A stretch of 64,000 bases of DNA, taken from Membranipora membranacea (lineage: Eukaryota > Bryozoa > Gymnolaemata > Cheilostomatida > Membraniporidae). Below are positions 11,210 to 23,650 of the stretch, in pieces. How positions within the stretch are numbered: the stretch's first letter is position 1; each line of letters starts with the position of its first letter. The translations under genes were made by a program, and so were the position numbers. The notes under the pieces are model-generated. The model saw nothing but the letters and a program-made list of their open reading frames with translations. It did not search any database and was not told where the DNA came from. The stretch covers positions 22,937,387 through 23,001,386 of the forward strand of contig OU612069.1 in the NCBI GenBank assembly GCA_914767715.1, read 5' to 3'.

Positions 11210-12535
11210 GGTTTGTGACCTGATGTAGTTATTTTGACAGCGGTTCGATCAGAGATCGCTTTGCTGAACATTGAAAGTCTGAGAGCATGTAGAATTTCAC
11301 CTCTTTCTCTCTGTCATATATGTATCTGTAGAAAGCATTGGTGGGTAACTTAAGTTTTATAAAAAGGTTTACCAAACCCAAGGCTGGCAATAATTGACTG
11401 ATCACATGCACAAACTGTCTCCAAATATCCGCCAAACAGGATTATTGATAAAAAATGTCATAATTATTCAGATAAGTACCTTAAGTGAAACTTGAGGATC
11501 GACAAGTGTTTGTTTTAGTGTTGTTAATTTTGCCCAATCATTGATTATCTGATCTCTAAGATGGTTGACATTGCTTTCATCATTCAATTATTTATAAGAG
11601 AATGTTTGGGTGGTTTACACAATATCAAGGCTGCCACTGTAGTAAAGTGATAAATATTATATTTTCCCCAGCGGCGTTTTGCCATAAATGGTTGCAAACT
11701 ATCACATTGCTTCTCAGCAATAGAATTCATATCCAATATGCTGCAAATATTTCAACCTATCTATCTAGTGAATCATTTAATTGATATCTTCAAATCTATG
11801 AGAAGATGACTCCTTTATGTCGACGTTGTTGTATTTTTATTGCTAATCTTCATTGTCAGCACCGTAAACAAAGTGCAATGTATTTAAGATATCGGAGATT
11901 TCTGCATACACTATGCTGCCACATAATGCAAGTCGATCTGGAAGCTGGATGATGTTGTCGATCATAATTTATTGCATGTATGATAAAAAATATAAGAGCA
12001 CGTTAATCTAGACATCATTTGATTCAGATGTTTTTCGGATTGTGCTCACAAAACTAAAATTTTATGCCTGGATTTTTAAAATAACTTTGTAGGAAAACCC
12101 CTCATAAGATATCACCAAGGCTGAATATGACTTATTTGAGAGTTCATAAAGGGAGTGAAGCTGAAGTAGTTTTGAGGCTAAATTTTATTTCACAAAACTA
12201 TCGGAGGTCAAAAATTCTCATCTCTTTCTAACTAACATGATTAATTATACAAAATAATGCTGCTGCAACTGTAAACAGCAAAGCTAATCTTACCACAAGC
12301 ATAAAGCAAATACCCATTACCATAAAGTATGCTTCAGCCATTAAAATCATCAGGTGATGATTTTCCGCTTGATAATCGCCACTGCCATTTTAGAATTTAA
12401 TGATTCGGATACAAAATTTTGAGGATTTGCAACATGACACCACAGTTCAGTGGTAGCATCATTTTAATCATCAACTTTCTGTGAAATTATAGTATGACAA
12501 TTCATTATAGGTAGGATGTGCTGAGCCCTAGTACC
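11210..12535. other. No gene recognised upstream of the channel
   Basis: 5' flank of the DEG/ENaC gene. One minus-strand stretch (about 11482-11590) is open and ends at a GTACTT donor-like site, but its phase does not fit the channel's exons. No core promoter is identifiable. Confidence 0.4.
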
Positions 12536-12540
12536 GGTGT

Positions 12541-12718
12541 AGTATTGTAAACTGTCCCCCGCGCGAAAACAACCCCGGGACACTTTACAATATTGTAAAC
12601 TGTCCCGGGGACACTTTACAATAAAAACAGGCCTATTGTAAACTGTCCCCCCTATTGTAAACTGTCCCCCCCTATTGTAAACTGTCCCCCCCCCCCTATT
12701 GTAAACTGTCCCCCCCTA
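12541..12718. repeat. Array of TATTGTAAACTGTCCCC units with inverted copies
   Basis: Six copies of ATTGTAAACTGTCCC on the plus strand, with C-runs of variable length (4 to 9), and two copies in inverse orientation (GGGACACTTTACAAT). The inverse copies form near-perfect hairpins with their neighbours. Both inverse copies carry the same C/G mismatch in the stem. Confidence 0.85.
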
Positions 12719-12719
12719 T

Positions 12720-14478
12720 CTGTGACGGTCCATATCAAGGGCCCAGCTGTTTATCACCATTCTAAATGGGTCAGATCATCTAACTGGAGCATACCATGAT
12801 GTTCTAGCCCGCTGATTCTCAATGCCAATTTATGGCAATCACCTTGAGAACCATAATTTCCTCAATATTAGTATTCTAAAGCTGGAATTCACTCGGATGA
12901 TAGATAAGAATATTGAGAATAAGATGTGATTCAAAATAGCAGCATCAAAGTAAGTCATTATGATATCGTAAGACTTTATCTCTGTGCGACAATTTCATAC
13001 ATCTCAAGCTTGTCAAAAAGGTAGTGACTTGTATGTACTGTTATACAATGTATCATTCATTAAAAATATCTGAGAATCATGTTGAAAGTCCTGCAACTCA
13101 AATGACCTACAAAGCGTACAGCAATCAGCCAGCCGTATATCCTGCTTTTTGAAGAATAAGAAGAGCAAAAATTATATTTTTCCTATGGAAATGAAATTAT
13201 TGATACAAAATTCTTTCATACACATCCCTAAGCAGAATTTATTCGAAAAATCCACTCGGAAAATAGTGAAAATACATTTGATTTCATTTTAAATTGGCTA
13301 ACTACAGCAGTTTCAAATTATCTGCTGCAATCGATGCTGTCTCCTATTGATTGATTTCGATGTTTATGATTTATGGTACCTAGGTCGCACACCGCTTTCT
13401 GTATCGCAAGTCTACACTACTAAATTCGCATATTAGGAATTGTGTCCTTGAGTATCTAAGTGCACTGTGCCTTGTGCCTTGGAATAATGGAAGATTTTAT
13501 CAAATCAAATTGGTGAACATTTGCAAGTGACACATTCCATGATTACAAGGCAAATGCTATACCTTACTCCAAGCCACCCTTGAATTTTAATAACTTGTGA
13601 GGTAAATTAAAGTTTTTTCTCTCTCTTAATTTGTACCTCAAATTAGAAATAAGAGTTTATTTCCACAACGCACACATAGTCCCATAGTCCCATTCGGTAT
13701 TTAAGCAAATCTTGTAATTGGTATGTAAAATTGAGGGGTACTATAATATCAATTGTTTCTGTATTAAAGTCATTGGGACACAGAGATATTTGTTCGGCTG
13801 AGATAGATACATATAACATACCGTAGTGCCCCTATCACTGAAGAACATACATGTCTTCAGTTAGAAACCATGAGTTAAATGCGCTGTTTTGAAGCTTCCC
13901 TATAGACTCAGTGACTTAAAATCAAAACAGGCCTGTTGGTGATTATCTCCTCCTGACATTTAAAATTACTTCAATATCAGCTGGCGATTATGTCCTAGGT
14001 AAAATTTGAGTTTTTAGGTACATCAAATACCTATAGAAGCCGTATTATAGCAATAAATATTAGGTTATTGTTGTTCACTGTAAAAAATTTATCCTGCTAA
14101 AAATCAAACTGTCAAAAATGTTTTGATATTCTTTTCAAGTTCTAATCATCACAGATCATCGAAAATCGCACCTTTTAATGAGAATGTTTTTCCAAAGACG
14201 GGAAATTTTTTTTTCTGGAATGATTTGATCAAGTACAAGAATTTAAATGCTGAGATAGATTTTTTTACATTTAACACATTGGCCTTACATATTACAATCA
14301 TACAAGGATAGGATGGCATGAATCTAACAAGATATCAGCCCACGTATGGCATTGTCTATTTTGTGAATTATTGTATTTATCTGATAATCAATCACTCAAT
14401 TCATAGTGACAAATTTTTAAACACAACATTAAAATTCCGGTCAGCTATATCATGAAACAATTTTACTATGTTATGATA
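12720..14478. other. No gene recognised
   Basis: AT-rich sequence with no open frame or exon that I can support, and no repeat beyond simple runs. Confidence 0.4.
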
Positions 14479-14479
14479 T

Positions 14480-14908
14480 GATTTTAGTAAAGCTTTTGAT
14501 ATCATTGACCATCATATCCTACTTTCAAAATTAACCCATTTGAATTTCAAACCAATAGAAACTGAGCTGGAGATTACACCTCGCTAATTGCCAACAAATT
14601 ACTGTGATAAATAAGAGCATATATTTTGAGCCACGTTTCATAAACACGGGATGCCACAAGGATCTGGTCTTGGTCCAACATTGTTTTTAATTGATATTAA
14701 TGATCAAGTCATCTTGACTAAAACTCTTGATCCAATTCTCAATGCTGATGACACAGATTTGTTTTTTGAAGCTAGAAATTTAAATCAGCACCAAATTGGA
14801 ATTCACGCTGCTCTGTATTTAGATATAGGACAACGCAGCAGCGACCCATTACAATTACATACTGCTATTTCGAAAACTCATATTATTATTATAAATCAGA
14901 CCGATTAG
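14480..14908 (+). mobile_element. LINE (CR1/L2-like) reverse-transcriptase fragment
   Basis: D-F-S-K-A-F-D-I-I-D-H-H at 14480 is the block around the first catalytic Asp. M-P-Q-G-S-G-L-G-P at 14651 and N-A-D-D-T-D about 100 bases on are the next RT blocks, the last being the active-site xxDD. Part of the domain is missing between them and the ends are lost, so this is a dead fragment. Confidence 0.75.
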
Positions 14909-15129
14909 CCTCATCTACTCCACTTTTTACTAAATCAAACATTTTCAGGATGAATGAATTTTAAGAACTTGAAACATTAACCTGTGCCCATAAAACATTT
15001 TACACCTCTCATATACACCACCATTCTAAACATGTCTACACCACACGTTCATCTAACATACAACTTCAGCTACGAAGGGTCCCATATCAGATGGCAGCAT
15101 TGTGTAACAAGCTACCTGGTCACCTTTGG

Positions 15130-16140
15130 TCACCTTTCACCGCCGTGGTCCTGCGTGTGGCGGGTTTCTGCTTGATCCCAAGTTCTACCAAATTCCTCCA
15201 TCGCCCTCGATCTTTTGCATCTGAGCCATCTAGATCATGTCATCTAAGGTCTGAGTTTACCGTATCACACCATCTTTGTTTTTGTCTACCTCTCAATCGC
15301 ACTCCGTCGACTGTCATCTCTGACACTCTTCGGATGTCGTCCCCACTCTCTCTCCGTCCAACATGCCCATACCACTGCATTCTTTTTCTCTTTATCAGAT
15401 CTTTAATTGGCATCAATCCCGCCTCTGCTGTTATTTCCTAATTGCCCATGCGATACCCATGAAATATAGCAACATACGCATCTTGCAGGATGACATCTTA
15501 TCCGCCAGAGATCCTGTGATTGGCCATGTCTCATTTCCATATAGCAGAGATGGTCTGATAGCTGTTTTATACAACACCACTTTCAGTTTAATAGACATTT
15601 TCTTGTCACAGAGCACACCAGACAGTTCTCTCCACTCATTCCATGCCTTGGATATTCTCAGTTCTATCTCCTTGCGGCAACCTCCATCTTGGTGGATTGT
15701 TGTGCCCAAGTACTTGAACTGAGAACATTTAGGCAGGCTTTCCGCTTCTTGGGTACAATACTTCTTCATCTTGATGTTTGCCTTGTCTCCAACTGCTGGC
15801 AAATGCTCTGTTTTTTCTCGGCTTATCTTCAATCGAGCTTGCTCCATCTTCTCTCTCCATATTTCTAACCTTCTCTCTAGTCACTCTCGATCGCTATCAC
15901 AAAGGGCCAGATCATCAGCAAATAACACTGCCCATGGGCTGCCCTCATTGATGTCTTCTGTTATAACATCCATCATGATGATGAAAAGCAGCGGGCTAAG
16001 TGCCGATCCTTGATGCAATCCAACTTCAATGTGGATTTTGTCTGTCAGCCCGGAGTCTGTCCTAACACTGGTACTACAGTCTTCGTTCATCTTTGATGAT
16101 GTCCATGTACTGCTCTGGAACCATTCGCTTTTGTAAGCAA
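15130..16140 (-). mobile_element. RTE-like LINE, 3' half, defective
   Basis: On the minus strand are an RT segment with G-L-H-Q-G-S-A-L-S-P and L-F-A-D-D-L-A-L-C, then S-G-V-L-C-D-K-K-M and the G-N-E-T-W block, then the tail M-Q-W-Y-G-H-V-G-R-R and K-D-R-G-R-W-R-N-L-V-E, all typical of RTE-type LINEs. Frame changes near 16090 and a stop near 15230 break it. The endonuclease part is absent. Confidence 0.8.
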
Positions 16141-16144
16141 AACC

Positions 16145-16620
16145 ATATCAGCTCACATGGAACAAACTGCCCGATAGCCTTAAATCAGTAAAGAGTCAGG
16201 CCGCCTTAAAAGCATCCGTGAAATAAAGCTTAAAGTAATCAGCGGAACTGCTCTAGCTTATAACATTAATCGAATTGAGCCCAGGAACAGCATGATTGGG
16301 CAACCTGAGACTGAAGTTACAACTTATCAAAGTAGGCCTCACTTACGCTCACAAGTCTTGCTCAGGGGGATATATTGCTCCAATCAAATAATTTAGCTTC
16401 CTAATTACGATCAATCGCTTTTTTATCAAGTATATATTGTGTATATGGCTGAAGAGTAATTTAAAAAAACAGGTTTATGACTTCAAATTAAAGGAAAGAG
16501 ATTCATTGCTTGCGATGACCTAATGATTTTGTATACTTAGGTGAAACATGTTTATCAAACAAGGAGATCGTGTGCCAGATCTTCATATTATTATCATTAT
16601 TGAAAACAATAACCTTGTTT
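16145..16620. other. No gene recognised
   Basis: Sequence between the RTE fragment and the CAGGGG inverted repeat. I see no exon or repeat in it. Confidence 0.35.
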
Positions 16621-16626
16621 GGCTTC

Positions 16627-18018
16627 CAGGGGTGTATTGAGTTTTCATTATCCAACCCCAGATCTGCGCGAAGCATGAAACATTTTTTGGGTCTGGGGTT
16701 GGCAAGTAAAAATCTGGGGAAAAAAAGATCTGGGATTGAGGTCATTGATCTGGGGTTGAAGTTTAACTTTTTGGAAAAAGAAGAGATGTCTCCTCTCTTT
16801 CCCCACCCCACAGACCCCCACATCATTTATGATAAGGAGGCCTGTGCCCTCGAGGCAGTCAAGGGCCAACTAGTAATGTGTAGTGACAAGTACCAAGGCG
16901 TAACTCCTTGCATGTGCTCCCTCTCAGCAGTATCATGTATGTAATTTGAACTGACCACCAATCTCCCTGATTGCACCATAAAATGATGATTCTATTTCGA
17001 TACGGCTTGCAAACATAACTTAACCTACTTAAAATGAACATGTCTTTTGAATAACCAACACTTCTTCATTCCATCATACAAACACCTGCTAGGCATAGTA
17101 GTGTGACTGCAAATTTCAGATTTCTCATGGAGACAACCAGTTAGAACACAAGTATGATGATGATGGTGGTGAATGAGTGGGTCCGGGTTATTAACCTGAA
17201 TTGAATAGCGCACAGTTTGGGTGGGGTGGGTAAAGTGAGTAAAGGAATGAGACCGAGAGAGAAACGGTTTCCTCTATCCACCCACCAAACAATCTAGATA
17301 TATTGGTCAGGAGCACATCCACTGTGGATTAGATTAGAATTAACTTACCTCTTAGTCTTGGAGAATTGTAATTCAGATGAGATTGTTGTTTTTCCATTGA
17401 AAAAAATAGGAATAGCATGGACACTCATGGGAAAACCACAGAGCTTGAAATTTGCTTTATTGGATTATTTCCATAGAATAGAGTCAAATGTGCACTCTCC
17501 CCATCAAAAAACTGTAAATATGTGAATTTAAAGCTATGACCTGACAACTGACCTGGCCAAAATCCAGATGAACACACAACAGATCAATTTTGTGAGGTAA
17601 AATTTCAGGAAGTATGTTCTAAATAAAAGATTTTTGGTCTAAAATTCTTGGAAAAGGAGACTTGAATAAAATGTCCTCAGTAATGGTCCTTGACAACACG
17701 AAATATGAAGAAAAATTCATGTATCAGAATCGACTTTCATTGTATTTTAACCCACCCGAATGCTGATGATGAAGCGTTGGGCCTACTCCATCACCAAAAA
17801 CTCTTACCCCAATGTCGTTGGGGACTGTTGGGGCTCCCCAACACCACCTTTATGCAATAGAAAGTGAGTTCGAGCTTATTTTAGCCTGTTATATTTTTCT
17901 ACCCCAGATTTTCTCTCCCAACTCCAGATCTATTCAACCCCTGAAAATCTGGAGTTGTTAATTCAACCCCCGATAGGCCGGGGGGTTTGGGTACTCCAAA
18001 AAACTCAATACGCCCCTG
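16627..18018. mobile_element. Possible 1.4 kb element with CAGGGG(C/T)GTATTGAG inverted ends
   Basis: The sequence CAGGGGTGTATTGAGTTTT starts at 16627, and its inverted counterpart (CAGGGGCG version) ends at 18018. Inside each end are repeats of ATCTGGGG. The ends resemble hAT-type termini, but the 8 bp flanks (TTGGCTTC and CTTTGCAC) do not match. Two separate insertions of one repeat family are therefore also possible. No transposase frame lies between. Confidence 0.4.
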
Positions 18019-18414
18019 CTTTGCACACCACAAAAAGAAAGGCTTGGATGGAAAAAATATAAATGAAAATATATATAGTATTTTTATGTTCATCCCAATT
18101 AGCGGCAACGAATTGTTTTCTTTAATACTCTATTGTATTCCTGTTTCCCACTCGATCTTTAGACAGGCCACTTGAGAAAAAAAGCAATCTCCCATGATTG
18201 CTTTCAGCCTGTGGAATACCATCAACTTATTTTCAATCACATATATGTTGATCAATTGAATGCACATTTAATAACCTACCTGCTAGCCAATCAATGATCC
18301 TGTTACAGTTGAAATTGCAAAAGTTTTTGTAGCTGTTGAAACTTTGTTTTGCTTTTCGTCCGCTTGGTAGAACTGTTACACTAGCACAACCTGATACATA
18401 GTAAAATAATCTAG

Positions 18415-18819
18415 CAATGCAATTTTGAACCGTACATTCTTAGCTGTATACTTACTGTTAGCACAGAATTCATGATTGGAAGTGCAACTTATGTCCTTAT
18501 AGTCATAGTGATGCCCTTAATCATTGAAGCTACTACCAATATTAATATCCTGATGAAAGTTATGAAGCTAAGAGGTAGCAATTGTTCCCAAATTGTCAAA
18601 TCGGTGAGAGTTGTTTCAATCACTATCATGGCTTATTATGTTTGCTGGCTTCCAGCATTAGTGTATACACTGTGGAAATTGTTCAGAGCAGAACCACCGG
18701 TGTGGTGGTTACTGTTTCTAGCTTATGAAATGATAGCAGTAAATTCTGCAATAAGTTTCCCCATTTATTTATCAACTAACTCTGCTTTTAGAGTGCAGTT
18801 TCTTACTTTATTTCGCTAA
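18415..18819 (+). CDS. Rhodopsin-type GPCR, C-terminal exon (TM5-TM7)
   Basis: Open from 18415, just after an AG that could be an acceptor, to the TAA at 18817-18819. The N-terminal part has a Cys-containing loop like ECL2, then a hydrophobic helix (TM5), a basic loop, TM6 with the C-W-L-P form of the CWxP switch, and TM7 where the usual NPxxY is replaced by N-S-A-I-S-F-P-I-Y. TM1-TM4 were not found upstream, so this is either the last exon of a spliced receptor or a truncated copy. Orphan class A receptors often occur in expanded families in invertebrates, and a degenerate relative lies at 22.2 kb. Ligand unknown. Confidence 0.6.
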   Translation, partial: QCNFEPYILSCILTVSTEFMIGSATYVLIVIVMPLIIEATTNINILMKVMKLRGSNCSQIVKSVRVVSITIMAYYVCWLPALVYTLWKLFRAEPPVWWLLFLAYEMIAVNSAISFPIYLSTNSAFRVQFLTLFR

Positions 18820-18824
18820 ATTAA

Positions 18825-19895
18825 ACATGTACATACCTATGCTTGATACATGTACTAACCAAGTATATTCAAACTCTTTTTAAATGGATGAAAACATGGT
18901 CAGCTTCAAACAAAAAATATTGAGATTTAATATGTGATTTTTATTTCTTCTCCTTGGCAAACATTGCTTTGATTAGTGCTTTAACCGCAATCTTCGGCAA
19001 AATTAATATACACTCAATTTACAAATTTCAAGCATTCCACTTACTAAAGTTGCAAACTCCTTTTGTTGCTATGCAGAACTTTCTAGTGCCTTGTTGTTTG
19101 ATTAACAGTGCAAGCGACAGTAAAAGTTGATATTCTTGGACAGCTTTCAACAGCAGTTCATGACCGGCGATTGTTAGTTCTTACCGGTGTGGAGAATCTG
19201 AAGTGAACGATGCAAGGTGATCTGAGAAAGAAGACAACATCTAAAAATTTATGATATTTCATAATGTCTGTCATTACAAAACTCTTCATTCATTAATCCA
19301 GCTATTGATAATAAACCAGGTTGAATCAGTCATCTGGTATTGATCTATCACTTTTTGCAGTGCAATCCTATTATCAAATTGATCAATAAATGAAGGCAGA
19401 AAACGGAGTTGTGCCTTGTTGGTCAATTATCCCAGAATCATAGCTAAAACCATTGATCTGAGGACAGGAATTCATCTTCCTATGTTGTTGAGGAATCACA
19501 GCTTCTTGAATTCTTGACAGATTTGGGATAATCAGAATTAGCTGGTAAACCAGTGACACAGTGTTTCAGTGTCAATAGTAACTAACAATTTGGAGCTTAT
19601 GATTCCCAATCACACATATATTGCATCTTTATCAGAAGAATCATGATGAAAACGAGTCCTCTGAGAATTCGTTTGAGTAAGGTCAGGATGAAAAAACAAG
19701 GAGCCACTATGGTCATCTCTAGAAACAATCTTGTACTTGATATTTCCATCATTCCCCTGCATATCAACTCATGCTCCATACCTGTCCGACCTACAACAGG
19801 TAAAATAAATACACAATAGAGAGAAACACTCTCCTGAGCTTCTGACATCATCTCCTTGTTATATTTACCACCATTCCACGTATTAGTTATGAGCT
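18825..19895. other. No gene recognised
   Basis: 3' flank of the GPCR exon up to the LINE. No exon or structured repeat that I can support. Confidence 0.4.
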
Positions 19896-19908
19896 TTTAG
19901 TAAACTGA

Positions 19909-21111
19909 TTGTCCACATTTGGACACTTAGTTCTGTGCAAAACCATGGAACATATTATAGCCCACAATATTCATAGTTACTTAGATGAATATAATATCCT
20001 TTTTAAATATCAACATGGATTCAGGCCAGGACACGGATGTGACACTCAGTTACTTAATACCATATCCGACTTCATAGACTCCTATGACTCCAATATTATA
20101 AGTGATCTCATCGTTCTTGATTTTTCGAAAGCCTTCGATGTTGTTTCACACACAAAGCTCATTCACAAACTAAAATCAATAGGTATTCACTCTCAGACAA
20201 TAGGCTGGATCAAACACTGGTTGTCAAATCGCACTCATCAAGTGACAGTAAATGGTGTTACTTCAAACTCTCATTTAGTTACTTCTGGTGTGCCTCAAGG
20301 TTCCGTCCTGGGGCCCCTGCTTTTTCTTATTTATATAAATGACATGCCTAACTCTGTTCTTAATTCCAAACTTAAATTATTTGCTGATGATTCTTTACTT
20401 TATAACAACATTAAATCTGACTCTGACATGCTTAATCTCCAACTCGATCTTGACAGTCTGGTGTCTTGGTCTGAATCCTGGCAAATGAAGTTTAATGCTG
20501 ACAAGTGTGAAACAATGCGTATCAGTAGACCTAAGAATAATTCAAACTCGGACCCCTCATACCATATTGGAAATGCTAAACTGGCATCAGTAGAACAAAT
20601 TAAATATTTAGGTGTTAATATTGATAATAAATTAACTTTTGATGCACACATTAAAGATATTTGCCGTAAAGCATCGAATAACCTGCACATGCTCATGAGA
20701 TCTCTGAAAAGAGCCAAAACTCGTACTAGACTTACAGCATATAAAAGCATATGCCGTCCTATTTTGGAGTATGCCACCATTGTATGGTCACCTCATAAAC
20801 AGAAAATGATTAAATTATTAGATGCTGTAAACCGCAAGGCGTTTAGATGGTGTTTCAAAAAACGAAAATATGACTTTATATCTCAACTTATGGACGAGGC
20901 GGAGTGGCATACTTTAAAAAGCAGACGTGAGATAACAGACATGAAAATGTATCATAAAATTATGTCAGGTTGTGTTAACATTGATGTAGATAGATTCAGT
21001 CTAAACCAAAGTTGCTACAACAGCAGAAAAGGTGCCTATCACCACTCAATTCAAACCAATGTCCAGCGCTTCTCCTTTAAACACCGGATATTCAGGAAGC
21101 TTACGAACTAG
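19909..21111 (+). mobile_element. LINE reverse-transcriptase ORF (CR1/Jockey-like), 5'-truncated, open frame
   Basis: About 400 uninterrupted codons. Landmarks are L-C-K-T-M-E-H near the start, G-F-R-P-G-H-G-C, D-F-S-K-A-F-D (71-77), [11 protein letters not shown] (127-137), F-A-D-D (158-161) with the catalytic Asp pair, and the thumb motif K-Y-L-G-V-N-I. The frame starts without ATG in the middle of the RT domain, so the endonuclease and first RT blocks are missing, as expected from 5' truncation during target-primed reverse transcription. It has no internal stop, so it is the youngest LINE in the window. A 3' tail probably runs to about 21330. Confidence 0.9.
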
Positions 21112-21334
21112 TAAAATGCCCTTGCACACTGTTTTGTTGCCTATTCATTTACAGGTACTTTCAAAAACACTCACACTCAGACATGACCCACTCCATTCTT
21201 CAAAGTTCTCATGAACCCTCTGCTCCTGTTCTGTCTGTTATGGAGTGGTTGTCCTTACGGGACCCTGGGCTAAGTGCTACCGAAGTGCTCTCACTTCTCT
21301 CAGCCCGTTTTATTGTATAATTATGATTAGCTGG

Positions 21335-22165
21335 AATTACAAGTACTCCTGCCCATCCACTTTACTTATACAGGTTGTTGCAATGATTCTGCCATTAAAT
21401 ATTGACCTTAAAACTGTATCTTGTGCTGTCCTTTTTTACTCCCTCACAAATACGTGTATTTCAACTCAGCACAGTTGTATGTCAACTAACCTCTACCACG
21501 GGCCAATCCGGGTGCAGAGGTAAGCCAAGACACTGACACTGCGAGGGAGGGAAAATACAGCCAAGTCAACACCAGTCGGTCTGAATAACACTGCCATTCA
21601 CTCGTCTTCATAATTTCAGAAGTAAAATACTGTTATAACCATGCCGTTGTCTACTACTGCACATCGCTTATAAAGACCTCGTCGACGGCGATTAACAAGA
21701 CGAAGACGAAGACGAAGGCTAAATTTCAAAAAAGATACTGACTGCTGGGTGAAATAAGGTAAGAATCCTTACAATAAAGCTTCAATTTTCCACACATCAA
21801 ATTGTTGATTGTGTTCCCAGTATCAGATATGGTTATGAGCAATCAGTGATCCTATTTTTGGTCACAATGGTACATTGCTCCTTTTTCAGATGAATATTCG
21901 AAGAAACTGAAAAACCAGACAACAAAGCTGTGATCTGCTACTAAATTAAGCCTTTACTTTGCGAATGGCAGATTATTTAATTGGATATACAAAGAGTTTT
22001 ATAGATTACTTCCCCATCGCATGAGCTGGACCTGTTGTGCCAGACTGTTGGATTGGACTGTCAAGTAAAATATTTTCTTGATCTTTAGATTAGGTATTAA
22101 GTATGGATAATTCCTGTCCTGTCCTGCCAGCGGGTTCGAATTTTATTCTTCTTTATTTTGATCTA
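21335..22165. other. No gene recognised
   Basis: Mixed sequence after the LINE, with GAC/GAAGAC-rich runs near 21690. The phrase GAGCAATCAGTGATCCT near 21838 recurs in part near 22510, flanking the GPCR pseudogene. Confidence 0.35.
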
Positions 22166-22169
22166 ATCA

Positions 22170-22483
22170 ATTTTCCTGTAAATACGGAATATATTATCGG
22201 CGGTGCACATAATGTACAACTATGTAAATTGATACCTTTGTTCATTGTAGGAACTACTTGACGCATCCTTCTGAATGTGATTAAATTGAGAGGGACCAGT
22301 TGGTCTAGAATCACTAAATCAGTGAGAGTTGTTTCATTCACCGGTTACCAGCATCAGTTTATACCTTGTGGCGTTGCTTTGTTGTTAATGTTCCCAGATT
22401 ACTAGATGTTACCAGCAAATTCTGCAATGCGTTAACTAACCCAAGTTTTAGAGCTCAGTTTCTTCATTGTATTCCCTGAATTT
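22170..22483 (+). pseudogene. Degenerate GPCR TM5-TM7 copy
   Basis: Collinear with the exon at 18415-18819: matching K-L-R-G, then K-S-V-R-V-V-S, then A-N-S-A and F-R-A-Q-F-L-like words in the same order. Stops interrupt it (near 22261 and in TM7) and about 80 bp around TM6 is deleted. It is a dead paralogue 3.7 kb downstream of the better copy, on the other side of a LINE. Confidence 0.7.
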
Positions 22484-22536
22484 TTTCATACCCAATCATA
22501 AAGTTCCTATGAGCATTAGTGATCCTGTTTTTGCTT

Positions 22537-23650
22537 ATTAGACTTAGTAAAAGCTATTGATACAATAAATCACAGTATTCTTATCAGTAAACTCAAATCT
22601 TTCGGATTTTCCTCTCCCCCTTGTCGACTTTTAGATGCTTTTAAACAGAAAACAGTTTTTCTTGGTAAATGATGTTGAGTCTAGTCTGAGTGTAGGTTTA
22701 TTGCCAGTCAAGATTGGTGTTCCCCAGGGTTCAGTTCTGGGGCCACTTTTATTTTTAATTTATGTTAATGACCTTTGAAATGCAGCACCTGATCTAAATG
22801 ATATACATTTTGCTGATGATACAAATAATTTTAGTACTGAACCTGAAGTTATGAAAAGAAAATTTACCTTTGATTAATGAATGGTGTATCACCAACCGTC
22901 TTGTTATAAACTATGAGATAACCTTCCAAGTCCTTTTTAAAGCCCCAAACAAAATTTTTAAGCCTGAAGCTCGAATTGGAAAGCTCTATTTTAAAAGAAC
23001 AAGGAACCACCAAGTTTTTAGGACTTGAGTTAGACTCTAACATAATTTTCCATGAGCATTTCAAAGCCTAAAAAATAAATTGAATTTAACTATTATGCTG
23101 ATGCGAGCACTCCGTCAAGCAATTAACCAAAAGTCAATAGTTGACATATATTTCACTATATTTAATATTGGTTACAATAAGGTCAAATAATAATTATGCT
23201 AATTACCTTAATTAACTGGTCTTTTAAGTTTCTTATTGCATCAAAAGAATATTTATAAATAAAAATGTTCATCTCGAAACAATTACAGCTTTTTCTCTCC
23301 TCATTTGATATACGGATTAGAGTTCTGGGGCCACGGAAGTAATAGCCAACTACGACCAATACAGACTCTACAAAAAAGTGCTCTGCGAATCATTAAGGTA
23401 ATTGGAACAGGAGATCACATTTCTAGTCATTTTGAAAAACTTAAAATCATGCCATTGCAAATGCTTTTTTGAATACAGAACTTTAGAACAATTATTAAAG
23501 TCATATTCAATTCAAGATATTTTAAATATGAAAACAAACCATGAGTACAACACTAGATCGAACAAACTTAAAATTATTAAGACCAACAACAAGCGAGGAG
23601 AGAAGTCATTGTTGAGCAATGGCATAGCCTTATTCAACAAGTACCTTTTG
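22537..23650 (+). mobile_element. LINE fragment (CR1/L2-like), multiply broken
   Basis: A-I-D-T-I-N-H-S-I-L at 22550, [11 protein letters not shown] at 22720, F-A-D-D-T-N-N-F at 22810 and, after several frame changes, L-I-Y-G-L-E-F-W-G and Q-K-S-A-L-R-I-I near 23310-23395, then the C-terminal H-E-Y-N-T-R-S-N at 23540. Several stops and shifts show it is dead. Confidence 0.8.

Noticed and set aside
11482-11590. Minus-strand open stretch as first exon of the DEG/ENaC gene
   Set aside because: Its phase does not fit the TM1 exon, whereas 11121-11206 fits exactly and carries the HG motif and an ATG.
18415-18819. Complete GPCR gene from ATG 18472
   Set aside because: Only TM5-TM7 are encoded, so it cannot be a full receptor.
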